Positions 17,818 to 26,710 are shown, numbered from the stretch's first letter. The stretch: 49,964 bases of DNA from DAOUFU01 sp034429275 (GCA_034429275.1 DAOUFU010000262.1:1-49964); one strand, 5' to 3'. Notes: generated by a model not told the origin, from the letters alone. Numbers and translations are program-made.

Positions 17818-18711
17818 CTACTTCACGCCTTCGGCCAGGGCCAGCTCTGCGCCTCGCAGCGTGTTCTTGAGCAGCATGGCAATGGTCATGGGGCCTACAC
17901 CGCCCGGAGAAGGAGTGATCGCACCGGCGACCTCTTTGACCTCGTCGAATGCCACATCCCCCACCCAGCGGAAACCCTTCTCACTGGTCGGGTCTTCCAC
18001 CTGGTTAGAGCCGACATCGATCACATAAGCGCCGGGTTTCACCCAGTCTGCCCGCACCATTTCGGGGCGACCTACAGCCGCCACCAGGATATCCGCCGCG
18101 CGGCATACCTCGGAGAGGTTTTTGGTCCGACTGTGGCACACCGTCACTGTAGCATTGCGATGAATCAGGAGCAGCGCAGCCGGGAGACCAACAATGTTAC
18201 TCCGACCCAACACAACCGCGTTAGCACCTTCCAGTTTGGCCCCCGCTTCTTCCAGCAGAACGATCACCCCGTGCGGCGTGCAGGGAATGAACAACGGCTC
18301 GCGCCCCTTCATCGCCAGCCGGCCAATATTCACCGGATGGAAACCATCAACATCCTTGCGCAGGTCGATCAGGCTCAGGATTTTTTCCTCATTCAGGTGA
18401 TCGGGTAATGGGAGTTGGACCAGGATACCGTGTACGCTGGAATCAGCATTAAGCTGCCGAACCAGCGCCTCGACCTCTTCCTGTGTAGCGCTTGACGGTA
18501 AGGTATGCCCAAAGGACGCGATCCCGGCCTGTTCACACGCTTTGCGCTTCATGCGAACATATTGCGCTGAGGCCGGATTATCGCCGACCAATACCGCCGC
18601 CAACCCAGGCACGATCCCGTGCGATGCTTTCATCTCCGCGACATCCTGCGCGATCTTGTCGCGGATTCGCGCTGCAATGGCCTTGCCATCGATAATCGCT
18701 GCCGTCATCAA
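17818..18711 (-). CDS. folD: bifunctional methylene-THF dehydrogenase/cyclohydrolase
   Basis: A 297-residue FolD, which interconverts methylene-, methenyl- and formyl-tetrahydrofolate with NADP. The catalytic Lys region YVRMKRKACE, the signature QLPLPDHLNEEKIL and the dinucleotide-binding GRSNIVGLPAALLL are all present. A double ATG begins the gene; either may be used. It is embedded between the YgeX gene and the deaminase gene. In anaerobic purine degradation, one-carbon units released from the ring are carried by folate, which would explain FolD here; the gene may simply be housekeeping. Confidence 0.94.
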   Translation of the reverse strand: MMTAAIIDGKAIAARIRDKIAQDVAEMKASHGIVPGLAAVLVGDNPASAQYVRMKRKACEQAGIASFGHTLPSSATQEEVEALVRQLNADSSVHGILVQLPLPDHLNEEKILSLIDLRKDVDGFHPVNIGRLAMKGREPLFIPCTPHGVIVLLEEAGAKLEGANAVVLGRSNIVGLPAALLLIHRNATVTVCHSRTKNLSEVCRAADILVAAVGRPEMVRADWVKPGAYVIDVGSNQVEDPTSEKGFRWVGDVAFDEVKEVAGAITPSPGGVGPMTIAMLLKNTLRGAELALAEGVK

Positions 18712-18840
18712 GCACCTCTTTCTCAGGAAAACTTACCATTGCCAAGAATCGTTCGCGTTAGTTTCTTGAGCCTAACACGCACGCGCCCTCTTGACCAGTG
18801 AGGGGCGGCGCGTCTGGACCCGGCCATTTGTCAGCCGTCG

Positions 18841-20088
18841 CTAATTGTATTCCTTGTATTCGCTGGGCACCGGGTCGGCTCCATCCCACACAATCCGCCG
18901 AAAGTGGTTCGGGTCCGTATTGCCCTCCGAATTGATTAACAGCACCTGCGAACTGCGATCCAGGCCAAGCCGCTCACGCAGGTCGCGCAGTTCGGGGCGC
19001 TCCATGATGAACATCAGCGCGCCCAGCGTTACAGCCCCGGACTCCCCCGACACGATAAATGGATCGCCCCGGAGCGGGACGCCATAGACACGCATTCCTT
19101 TTGCCGCCACATAGTCCGGGCACGACAGGAACATATCCGCGCAGTCGCGCAAAATGCCCCATGCCAGCGGGCTGGGATCGCCACATGCTAACCCTGCCAT
19201 GATCGTATCGAGATCGCCGGAGAAGCTGTGCGGCTTGCCATCACCGATCTGAGCCGACTGGTACAGGCAGGCAGCTTTATCCGGCTCCACCACCACCGCA
19301 ACCGGATCGTTAACCCCAAACAACTGCCGGTAGAACCCGATCACCGATGCAGCCAACGCCCCGACTCCGGCCTGCACAAAAACATGTGTCGGTTTGACAA
19401 TCCCTTGTGCCGCCAGTTGTTCTTGCGCCTCGTTCAGCATGGTCGAATAGCCCTGCATCACCCAGCACGGAACATCTTCATACCCCTCCCACGACGTATC
19501 CGAGATCACCTGCCAGCCGTTTTTCTCAGCCTCCAAATTCGCCAGTCGGACAGCATCATCATAGGTGCCATCCACAATCCGCACCTCGGCCCCGTAGCTG
19601 GCAATGGCATCGATACGCGCCTTGCTGGTATGTTTATGTACATAGATGACCGAATGCAGGTTCATCGCGTGGGCGGCCCAGGCCACACCGCGCCCATGAT
19701 TACCGTCCGTTGCCGCCGCAAAAGTGAGATTGCCGAGCCTGGTGCGCATTTCGCCAGAGGCCAGCTCGGCAAAGGGAATCTCCTGGTTTTCCATCCCCAG
19801 CAGCGATTTGATCACCCGGTAGATGGCATAGGACCCGCCCAAGATTTTGAACGAATTGAGCGCCAGCCGCTGTGACTCATCCTTCACCCAGATGCCACCC
19901 AATCCAAGCATCGCCGCAAGGTTTGAAAGACTCTTGAGCGGGCTGATCTGGTATCCAGGAATCTGCCGGTGGAAGCTGCGCGCCTGCCGGGAAATCCCAG
20001 GGGGAAACACCCGGTTGACTGCCTCACTTTGTGACGCCGTGCTCAGCAGTGTATTCGCGCACCATTTGACCGGAAACATACTGTCCAT
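18841..20088 (-). CDS. ygeX: 2,3-diaminopropionate ammonia-lyase
   Basis: A 415-residue PLP enzyme of the YgeX/DpaL family, which cleaves 2,3-diaminopropionate to pyruvate and two ammonia. The Schiff-base lysine is in NSFKILGGSYA (Lys 81), the substrate loop is ATDGNHGRGVAWAA, and the phosphate-binding loop is QAGVGALAAS. GGAG lies upstream of the ATG at 20088. It is the first gene of the catabolic block. Diaminopropionate is the expected product after removal of both carbamoyl groups from a diureido intermediate of purine breakdown, so its presence with YgeW-like, hydantoinase, carbamate kinase and SsnA genes defines the pathway. Confidence 0.93.
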   Translation of the reverse strand: MDSMFPVKWCANTLLSTASQSEAVNRVFPPGISRQARSFHRQIPGYQISPLKSLSNLAAMLGLGGIWVKDESQRLALNSFKILGGSYAIYRVIKSLLGMENQEIPFAELASGEMRTRLGNLTFAAATDGNHGRGVAWAAHAMNLHSVIYVHKHTSKARIDAIASYGAEVRIVDGTYDDAVRLANLEAEKNGWQVISDTSWEGYEDVPCWVMQGYSTMLNEAQEQLAAQGIVKPTHVFVQAGVGALAASVIGFYRQLFGVNDPVAVVVEPDKAACLYQSAQIGDGKPHSFSGDLDTIMAGLACGDPSPLAWGILRDCADMFLSCPDYVAAKGMRVYGVPLRGDPFIVSGESGAVTLGALMFIMERPELRDLRERLGLDRSSQVLLINSEGNTDPNHFRRIVWDGADPVPSEYKEYN

Positions 20089-20112
20089 CTTGTTTTGTTC
20101 TCCATCTACTGT

Positions 20113-20138
20113 TCCGGGCTGAGTTTGCTCAGTTCGGA
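20113..20138. promoter_or_regulatory. 26-base imperfect palindrome upstream of ygeX
   Basis: TCCG..CTGAG-TTTG-CTCAG..CGGA is symmetric about 20125/20126, with two G-T pairs in the arms. It lies 25 bases upstream of the ygeX ATG. No T-run follows on the minus strand, so it is not a plain terminator. It may be an operator or a leader hairpin that controls the operon. Role is inference. Confidence 0.4.
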
Positions 20139-20301
20139 TCGCTCAAAGCTCTCTCCAGTGTAATCCACTTGATGTAAATAAGCATCCCGTATCCAACCGG
20201 CGCATATCTGAAACATCTCGTTTGTGGTACAGTGAAGATCATCGACGCCCTACCCTGTGCCACTGCGCCAGGATATTGGCCATCTTGGCAAAGGAACCAC
20301 C

Positions 20302-21453
20302 ATGCACCGTCATTTGCTCTCCGTGGCCATGTTGTTAGCTCTGGCCTTGGGCGGCATCGCCCCCCTTCAGGCCCAAACTGACCCCGACGCATGGACCAAT
20401 TACATGTTGAATATGCGCGCCGGGCCAGGAACAACTTATCCTGTAGTGGCCACCCTGAAGGCAGATTCCGCGCTGACCATCGCCGCTCGAACAGAGAATA
20501 TGGACTGGCTGCTGGCAGCCACGCTTGATGGCACGCAGCGCGGCTGGCTCTCGGCGATTTATCTGCGCTACCGCGAGGGGTTCGCTGCTTTCCGCCTGCC
20601 AGTCAGCGACGAGATTATTCCGGTTACCCAGGCTTCTACCGAAGACTCTGCGCCCGCCGGTGATGAGGTACTTCCACCCGCCAACAGTGAGTTAGCTGCC
20701 TACCTCGGCTCAATCCCGGTAGTGCCCACCATCAGCCCGCGCGCCCGCGAGATCGTCGTCTCAGGCGGCAACTACACCCACAGGTTCAGTAAAGTCGGAG
20801 ACTGCAACAGCGAAGATTGGTCATTCATGGGCGGATTCGACAGCGGGCAGTACGACCTGGGGCCATACGGTCATTTACAGGCGTCGGTAGATTTTTTCCG
20901 CGGCTCATTCTCCCATACCAGCACGGCGGCGCAGGTAGGCTTTAACGCCCTCACGATGATCGACTCCGACTGGGCGGACCCGGCAGTCTGTCAGGCGGGA
21001 GAGTCCTCAGTCTGGTGTGAGCTGCGAACCTATCGTCCAGCTGTACTCATCATCATGTTTGGCCCCAACGATGTCTACAACCTGACATCTGAGCAATACG
21101 GTGCCGCCCTTCGCCAGATCGTCACCTGGTCCATTCGCGCCGGGTCGATCCCGGTGCTGACGACACTCACCTGGTGTGGCGGCGGCTCTTTCGGCGATCA
21201 CGCGCTGCGCCTCAATGCCATCACCGTCGATCTCGCGCGCGAGTTCGATGTGCCGCTCATCAATTTCTGGCGTGCTGCGCAGGCGCTGCCCAACTGCGGC
21301 ATTGGTGCAGACGGCGTACACCTCAGCACGTCTGGCCCACCCTATGGCATATACCTCAACGGAGACGAAACGCAGGCCGGATTCACGCTGCGCAGCCTGA
21401 TCACGCTGCAAACGCTGGACGCGATCCGGCTGGCAGCGCTGCAGCCCCAATAG
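20302..21453 (+). CDS. secreted SH3b + SGNH/GDSL-like protein
   Basis: A 383-residue exported protein. A signal peptide (MHRHLLSVAMLLALALGG, cleavage likely after LQAQ) is followed by a bacterial SH3 domain (NMRAGPGTTYPVV, about residues 33-85). The C-terminal two thirds resemble an SGNH hydrolase: a GPND block (FGPNDVYN) and a late DGVHLS holding the Asp-x-x-His pair. The nucleophile-type GDSL block is replaced by KVGDCNSED, with Cys/Asn rather than a clear Ser, so activity is uncertain. AAAGGA precedes the ATG at 20302. It is divergent from ygeX and probably acts in the cell envelope. Confidence 0.7.
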   Translation: MHRHLLSVAMLLALALGGIAPLQAQTDPDAWTNYMLNMRAGPGTTYPVVATLKADSALTIAARTENMDWLLAATLDGTQRGWLSAIYLRYREGFAAFRLPVSDEIIPVTQASTEDSAPAGDEVLPPANSELAAYLGSIPVVPTISPRAREIVVSGGNYTHRFSKVGDCNSEDWSFMGGFDSGQYDLGPYGHLQASVDFFRGSFSHTSTAAQVGFNALTMIDSDWADPAVCQAGESSVWCELRTYRPAVLIIMFGPNDVYNLTSEQYGAALRQIVTWSIRAGSIPVLTTLTWCGGGSFGDHALRLNAITVDLAREFDVPLINFWRAAQALPNCGIGADGVHLSTSGPPYGIYLNGDETQAGFTLRSLITLQTLDAIRLAALQPQ

Positions 21454-21463
21454 GCCGGTGAGG

Positions 21464-21496
21464 CAAACAAAAACGACCACCTTGTTGGCGGTCGTC
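21464..21496 (-). terminator. Rho-independent terminator of tRNA-Phe
   Basis: Arms 21473-21481 and 21487-21495 pair at eight of nine positions around TTGTT, followed on the minus strand by TTTTTGTTTG. It begins about 10 bases after the tRNA 3' end and also separates the tRNA from the convergent SH3/SGNH gene. Confidence 0.88.
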
Positions 21497-21504
21497 TGAT
21501 GATA

Positions 21505-21577
21505 TGCCGAGGACCAGACTTGAACTGGTGACCCCTTGATTTTCAGTCAAGTGCTCTACCAACTGAGCTACCTCGGC
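21505..21577 (-). tRNA. tRNA-Phe (GAA)
   Basis: A 73-base tRNA cloverleaf on the minus strand. Acceptor arms GCCGAGG (21577-21571) and CCTCGGC (21512-21506) pair fully; the D arm is GCTC/GAGC; the anticodon stem CTTGA/TCAAG encloses loop CTGAAAA with anticodon GAA at 21542-21544; the T arm is ACCAG/CTGGT with TTCAAGT. The discriminator is A, and CCA is not encoded. A consensus promoter and terminator flank it, so it is transcribed alone. Confidence 0.97.
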
Positions 21578-21606
21578 GAGCGTGCGTATTGGGCACGACG
21601 ACGCAT

Positions 21607-21634
21607 ATTGTAGCGTGTTTTGCCGTCGTGTCAA
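21607..21634 (-). promoter_or_regulatory. sigma-70-type promoter for tRNA-Phe
   Basis: On the minus strand a perfect -35 TTGACA (21634-21629), a 16-base spacer and a -10 TACAAT (21612-21607) stand about 30 bases upstream of the tRNA 5' end. Transcription should start near 21600. Confidence 0.82.
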
Positions 21635-21739
21635 CGGCGAGATTTGCCCATTGTGCAGATTGAAAGCCGCCCCCTACCCTTTGTGCTACGATCTTTCAGC
21701 AGTGATGTTCCCGCCCGGTGCCTTGTCAAGGGATGTTCC

Positions 21740-23194
21740 ATGCCCGATCCTCATCCCACCAATGTTGTCATTCACTGGTTCAGGCGCGATCTACGCCTGA
21801 ACGATAATCTCGCCTTGACCGCCGCCGCCCAGCAAAATGCGCGCGTTGCACCGGTGTTCATCTTCGATCCCACCCTTCTGCACAGCCGAGTGACCGGCGC
21901 GCCTCGAGTCCAGTTTATGCTTGCGGCACTGAATGAACTGGATCGCTCACTACGTGCTCAGGGCACCCAATTGATCGTCCGATACGGCGATCCGCAGGTC
22001 ATCTTGCCCGCCTTGGCCCGCCAACTGAATGCCCAGGCTGTCTATGCCAATCGCGATTACTCGCCCTTCTCGCGCCGCCGGGATGCGGATGTTGCACGCG
22101 CGCTTCATGTGCCCTTCTTCAGCTTCGAGGATAGTGTTTTGCGTGCGCCGGGCGATGTCCTCAAGGATACCGGCGAGCCGTACACGGTCTACACTCCGTT
22201 CATGAAACGCTGGCGCAGTCTTGCCGAGCCGCTTGCGCCACAAGATGGCCCCCACAGCACACCCTCTGGCGATCAGTGGTTTTCGTCCTCAGCAGACGAA
22301 CTACCGCTGCCCGCGCTCAGGGACCTTGGCTTTTCATCGACCATTTCCGTCCCGCCCGTCAGCGAAGCGGCGGCTCTGGCCCGTTTACACGCCTTTACCA
22401 GCGGTCCAATCTATGCATATGGTGAGGGACGCAATCATTTGCTCAGCGATCCATTCGACAGTTCATCTGGCGGCAGAAATACGGGACCATCGGCCATTTC
22501 GCCCTATCTGCGATGGGGCCTGCTCTCGCCGCGCCAGGCCTACCGGGCAGCCGTGAACGCACTGAACGATGCACCAAATGAAGACGGGCAGAAATCGGTC
22601 AACACCTGGATCAACGAACTCATCTGGCGTGAATTCTTCGTCCATATCCTCTACCATTTCCCGCATGTCACACGCGGTAGTTTCCGCCCGGCCTATGATT
22701 CCCTTCCCTGGCGTATAGCGCCTGAAGATTTCGAAGCATGGTGCACAGGCCGCACAGGTTATCCCATTGTGGACGCGGCCATGCGCCAATTGACCCAGAT
22801 CGGCTGGCTGCCCAACCGCGCCCGCCTGATCGTTGCCAGTTTCCTCACCAAAGATTTGCTGATTCACTGGCGACAGGGTGAGCAGCATTTCATGCAGTGG
22901 CTGATCGATGGCGACACAGCAGCCAACAACGGCGGCTGGCAGTGGTCCGCCGGCACGGGTACTGACGTGCAGCCCTATTTCCGCATCTTCAACCCGCTCT
23001 CTCAATCCCAGAAATTCGACCCCTCCGGCGAATATATTCGGCGATGGGTCCCTGAACTGCGCCATCTTTCCGCGAGTGACATTCACGCCCCCTGGCAGAT
23101 GGACACGCCACCCGCCGACTATCCGGCTCCAATCGTCGATCACACTGCCGCCCGTGAGCGCGCGCTGCAAGCGTTCGCAGCCATCAAGGAATAG
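21740..23194 (+). CDS. phr: deoxyribodipyrimidine photolyase
   Basis: A 484-residue cryptochrome/photolyase family protein that repairs cyclobutane pyrimidine dimers with blue light. The N-terminal alpha/beta domain starts IHWFRRDLRLNDN, and the C-terminal FAD domain holds the signatures WINELIWREFFVH, TGYPIVDAAMRQL and NNGGWQWSAGTGTD. Length is normal for class I enzymes. AAGGGA precedes the ATG at 21740. Because this genome makes F420, its deazaflavin precursor Fo could be the antenna pigment, as in known 8-HDF photolyases; that is inference. KptA follows after 39 bases. Confidence 0.94.
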   Translation: MPDPHPTNVVIHWFRRDLRLNDNLALTAAAQQNARVAPVFIFDPTLLHSRVTGAPRVQFMLAALNELDRSLRAQGTQLIVRYGDPQVILPALARQLNAQAVYANRDYSPFSRRRDADVARALHVPFFSFEDSVLRAPGDVLKDTGEPYTVYTPFMKRWRSLAEPLAPQDGPHSTPSGDQWFSSSADELPLPALRDLGFSSTISVPPVSEAAALARLHAFTSGPIYAYGEGRNHLLSDPFDSSSGGRNTGPSAISPYLRWGLLSPRQAYRAAVNALNDAPNEDGQKSVNTWINELIWREFFVHILYHFPHVTRGSFRPAYDSLPWRIAPEDFEAWCTGRTGYPIVDAAMRQLTQIGWLPNRARLIVASFLTKDLLIHWRQGEQHFMQWLIDGDTAANNGGWQWSAGTGTDVQPYFRIFNPLSQSQKFDPSGEYIRRWVPELRHLSASDIHAPWQMDTPPADYPAPIVDHTAARERALQAFAAIKE

Positions 23195-23233
23195 AATCCC
23201 GTTGCGCCTCTTCAGGCCAGGAGGAAATTCCCG

Positions 23234-23830
23234 ATGCCGATCAATCTTGTCCGACTCAGCAAAACGATCTCGCACGCGCTGCGCCACGCGCCGGAACAGT
23301 ACGGGCTTACGCTGGACGAAGAAGGTTGGACGCCCATTGCCGAGCTATTGGTAGCGCTGCGCCACCACCGCCGCGAGTGGAGAAATATCTCGGTGCGCGA
23401 TCTCGAAACCATGATCGAACAGGCCGACAAACAGCGATATGAAATCCATGGCGATCGCATTCGGGCGTGCTACGGTCATTCGGTGTCAGCGCGCATCAAA
23501 AAAACGCCCGGTTCTCCCCCAGATGTGCTGTATCACGGCACTTCCCCCCGCGCATTGCCCTATATTCTGCGCGATGGCCTGCGCCCCATGAACCGCCAGT
23601 ACGTTCATCTTTCTGCCGATGAGCACACCGCCTACCTGGTTGGCAGTCGCCATGCACCCGAGCCGGTCATTCTGCGCATCGATGCGCGCGCCGCCCATGC
23701 TGCCGAAATCAGGTTCTATCATGGGAATGACGATATCTGGCTTGCAGACACCATCCCGCCGCAGTTCATCTTGTCGCCCACCCCGCCACCAGATGAGGCA
23801 GAAACGGCTGAGTCTGCGGACAACCCTTGA
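23234..23830 (+). CDS. kptA: RNA 2'-phosphotransferase
   Basis: A 198-residue KptA/Tpt1 protein, which removes an RNA 2'-phosphate with NAD. The N-terminal winged-helix part shows SKTISHALRHAPEQYGL with the conserved Arg-His pair (residues 17-18) and the typical EEGW. The C-terminal ADP-ribosyl transferase-like part shows LYHGTSPRALPYI, QYVHLSADEHTAYLVG and a late arginine. AGGAGG precedes the ATG. Its role in bacteria, which lack yeast-type tRNA splicing, is unsettled; repair or tolerance of damaged RNA is one proposal. Probably co-transcribed with phr. Confidence 0.93.
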   Translation: MPINLVRLSKTISHALRHAPEQYGLTLDEEGWTPIAELLVALRHHRREWRNISVRDLETMIEQADKQRYEIHGDRIRACYGHSVSARIKKTPGSPPDVLYHGTSPRALPYILRDGLRPMNRQYVHLSADEHTAYLVGSRHAPEPVILRIDARAAHAAEIRFYHGNDDIWLADTIPPQFILSPTPPPDEAETAESADNP

Positions 23831-23892
23831 CCAGCCCGGCGAAATACAATACCCTACTCCCATACGACCAGAGATGAAGAGGCACTGTCGCT

Positions 23893-25818
23893 ATGCACCG
23901 CACCCCAGAACAAATCGAGCGCGCCCTCGACCGCGTGCTGCTCTCGGTCCAAAAGCCCGCCCGCTACATCGGCGGAGAGTACAACAGCGTCGTCAAACCC
24001 TGGGACTCGGTGTCCTTCCGGGTTGCGCTGGCCTTCCCCGATATCTACGATCTCGGCATGTCCAACCTCGGCCTGATGATTCTGTATGGCCTGCTCAACG
24101 ATCAACCCGACCTGTTCGCCGATCGCGTTTTCAGTCCCTGGATCGATATGGAAGCGGTCATGCGGAGCGAAGGCATTCCGCTCTATGGCCTGGAAAGCAA
24201 GCGCGCCCTGCGCGATTTTGACCTGATCGGGATCAGCCTGCCCTATGAACAGTTGTATACCAACACCCTGAACCTGCTCGACCTGGCCGGGATGCCGCTC
24301 TGTGCTGCTGAGCGCGATGAGTCGTATCCGCTGGTTATCGCGGGCGGTCATGCCTGCTTCAACCCGGAGCCAATGGCCGAGTTCATCGATGCCTTTGTGA
24401 TTGGCGAAGGCGAAGAGGCCATTCTGGAAATCGTGCGCACGCTTCAATCCTTGCACGGCGCCGATCGTATAGCGCAGCTGCGCGCGTTAGCCCGGCTCGA
24501 AGGTGTCTATGTCCCCCGCTTTTATGACGTGTCCTACCGTGAAGACGGCACCATCGAAGCGGTGATTCCGAACGTACCCGAAGCGCCACGCACTATCCGG
24601 AAGCGCATCGTCCCCGTCTTGCCCCCCCCTTTTACCCGGTTCCTTGTGCCCCATATTGATACAGTGCACAACCGCGCGCCTATTGAGATCATGCGCGGGT
24701 GTACGCGCGGCTGCCGGTTTTGCCATGCGGGGATGATCACCCGCCCGGTGCGCGAGCGCCCGGTGAGCGAAGTCATCGCCGCCGCAAAAGAAATCGTACG
24801 CAACACCGGTTTCGAGGAATTGGGCTTGCTCAGCCTGTCGTCATCCGACTATACCCACGTGCACGAGCTGGTCACTACCATCGCGCGCGAATTTGAGGGC
24901 GAAGGGTTGAGCGTCGGATTGCCGAGTCTGCGCATCGAAACCGTCAGCGTTGACCTGATGGATGCGCTTGCCGATACGCGCCGGAGCGGGTTCACGCTCG
25001 CCCCGGAAGCTGCCACCGAAAAGATGCGCAGCATCATCAATAAGCCCGTCCCCGATGAGAGGGTCATCGAGACAGCCCGCGAAATTTATTCGCGCGGTTG
25101 GGTCACCATCAAGCTGTACTTTATGATTGGGCACCCCGCCGAAACCCTGGAAGATGTACAGGCCATCATCGACCTGGCGCGCCGGGTACTGGATGAGGGT
25201 CGGCGAGTTCACGGCAACAAGGCGACCGTCAATGTAGGTGTCAGCACCTTCGTACCCAAACCTCACACGCCTTTCCAATGGGTAGCACTCGACACACTGG
25301 ACCAGATCGAGGCAAAACAGGCCCTGCTCAAACGCGCTATGCATGGGCGCGGCCTGAATCTGCGCTGGAACCGGCCCGATGAAACCCTGCTTGAAGCATT
25401 ACTCAGCCGGGGTGACCGCCGGCTGTCTGCCGTTATACAGCGTGCCTGGGAACTGGGCACCAAATTTGACGCATGGCAAGAGCAGCACAACCCCATGGCA
25501 TGGCGGCAGGCATTGCAGGAAAACAATTTGTCGCTGGATTTTTACACCCACCGCGCGCGTCCGCTTGATGAGGTGTTCCCCTGGGATCATATCGATGCCG
25601 GAGTGAAAAAATCCTTCCTGATCGAGGATTTTCGGTGGTCACAGAAACAGCAAACTCGCGTGGACTGCCGCGATCACTGCTTCGCCTGTGGAATCCTGCC
25701 CAAATTCCGCGAAACCCGCATGGAGTTGCCTGCTGAAGCCTGGAAGTGTCCGCCAGTTGTGCCGCGCCATTTGCGCAGCAAGACTCCAGGGGAGATCATC
25801 TCGCTCACGTCTAGATAA
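23893..25818 (+). CDS. TIGR03960-type B12-binding-like radical SAM protein
   Basis: A 641-residue radical SAM protein. The first roughly 200 residues form a B12-binding-like domain (YDLGMSNLGLMILYG, DLIGISLPYEQLY, VIAGGHACFNPEPMAEF). The radical SAM core follows, with the cluster motif C-x3-C-x2-C in RGCTRGCRFCHAGM (Cys 270, 274, 277). The C-terminus has paired cysteines (DHCFACGILP). This arrangement fits the TIGR03960 family, which often lies next to a TIGR03936/DUF2344 gene and ribosomal protein genes; neither is found here. The reaction is unknown. It follows kptA after 62 bases, with a weak ribosome binding site. Confidence 0.85.
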   Translation: MHRTPEQIERALDRVLLSVQKPARYIGGEYNSVVKPWDSVSFRVALAFPDIYDLGMSNLGLMILYGLLNDQPDLFADRVFSPWIDMEAVMRSEGIPLYGLESKRALRDFDLIGISLPYEQLYTNTLNLLDLAGMPLCAAERDESYPLVIAGGHACFNPEPMAEFIDAFVIGEGEEAILEIVRTLQSLHGADRIAQLRALARLEGVYVPRFYDVSYREDGTIEAVIPNVPEAPRTIRKRIVPVLPPPFTRFLVPHIDTVHNRAPIEIMRGCTRGCRFCHAGMITRPVRERPVSEVIAAAKEIVRNTGFEELGLLSLSSSDYTHVHELVTTIAREFEGEGLSVGLPSLRIETVSVDLMDALADTRRSGFTLAPEAATEKMRSIINKPVPDERVIETAREIYSRGWVTIKLYFMIGHPAETLEDVQAIIDLARRVLDEGRRVHGNKATVNVGVSTFVPKPHTPFQWVALDTLDQIEAKQALLKRAMHGRGLNLRWNRPDETLLEALLSRGDRRLSAVIQRAWELGTKFDAWQEQHNPMAWRQALQENNLSLDFYTHRARPLDEVFPWDHIDAGVKKSFLIEDFRWSQKQQTRVDCRDHCFACGILPKFRETRMELPAEAWKCPPVVPRHLRSKTPGEIISLTSR

Positions 25819-25844
25819 CAGCCAGCGAACCGGCCCATAACACC

Positions 25845-25879
25845 AAGCGCCCCGTAAAACACGAGGCGCTTTGCTTTGG
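25845..25879 (+). terminator. terminator between convergent genes
   Basis: AAGCGCC (25845-25851) pairs with GGCGCTT (25865-25871), followed by TGCTTTGG on the plus strand. It lies 27 bases after the radical SAM stop and before the convergent LiaF-like gene. Confidence 0.6.
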
Positions 25880-25902
25880 ACATGTTTTGCCACCGCAGTC
25901 TA

Positions 25903-26706
25903 TTAACTCAGGACTACCGTCCCAAACACAGCCTCAACCGTTACCGTAAGGTCTGGCGAGAGGCCCTCTGTTGAATTGACAGCATCGCGCGTTTCGCCGG
26001 GCCGCAGCGAGACGAATATGCCTGGCTCCACCTGCGAAAAGCGATCACGGTCGAAGCGAGTTCGCGCAAACGGGCTGATCTTCAGGGTAATCACTGCCCG
26101 GCTCCGCGCCGGAATCGCCACGCGCACATCACCAAAAGTTGAGCGGGCGAAGATCGGTCCCGGAGCCTGTGCGGGACACCCCAACGTCACACTGCCCAGC
26201 CCCGAAGACACATACGCCCTTTCGACTTGCACCCCACGCAAATCCACGTCCAGCCGTCCCGGGTAGCTGCTGACCAGCACCCCCCAGGGCAAATCGTCGG
26301 CCAGCCCAACCTCCCAATCTGCCAGCGACAGCCACCAGGTCTGGCCGCGCTGCATTCGCAAGGTGGCGCGATTATTTCGCACCGAGAGTTCGGGCCGGGA
26401 GCGGGCCGTATACTGGCCGGCCACCAACCTGCCCGACTTATGCAGCACATGTAGCTGAACGTCTAGCTCGCCACTCTCGATCTCCACCGAGCCAGACTGC
26501 ACACTCCCACGCGTGATGCCAAAGCTGTGTGCCTGCCAGGTGAGCGCGATATCTCCCCGGAACAAAAGCTGCAATCCCACCAATACCAACAGCACGGGCC
26601 AATAGGCCATCAGATCGAACTCGACCAGCAAGAAGTTGTGGAGCAGCAGTGCCACACCGCCCGCGATCAGTAGCAGCGGCCATATCCAGGGAGCACGCTT
26701 TGCCAT
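25903..26706 (-). CDS. LiaF-like membrane protein
   Basis: A 267-residue protein with two N-terminal membrane helices (about residues 8-24 and 32-50, rich in Leu, Val and Trp) and a C-terminal beta-rich domain, the layout of LiaF/DUF5668-type envelope proteins. LiaF proteins sense or repress envelope stress signalling in Firmicutes. No partner sensor kinase is seen. The gene begins 4 bases after the stop of the primary sigma factor, so they share a transcript. Function in this lineage is not known. Confidence 0.7.
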   Translation of the reverse strand: MAKRAPWIWPLLLIAGGVALLLHNFLLVEFDLMAYWPVLLVLVGLQLLFRGDIALTWQAHSFGITRGSVQSGSVEIESGELDVQLHVLHKSGRLVAGQYTARSRPELSVRNNRATLRMQRGQTWWLSLADWEVGLADDLPWGVLVSSYPGRLDVDLRGVQVERAYVSSGLGSVTLGCPAQAPGPIFARSTFGDVRVAIPARSRAVITLKISPFARTRFDRDRFSQVEPGIFVSLRPGETRDAVNSTEGLSPDLTVTVEAVFGTVVLS

Positions 26707-26710
26707 AGGG

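Noticed and set aside
18765..18825. GC-rich inverted repeats between folD and ygeX as a terminator
   Set aside because: Stems exist but no T-run follows on either strand, and the flanking genes appear to be one operon.
21401..21634. 77-codon open frame on the minus strand
   Set aside because: It is the read-through of tRNA-Phe; the product contains the familiar tRNA-shadow peptide AEVAQLVEHLTENQG.
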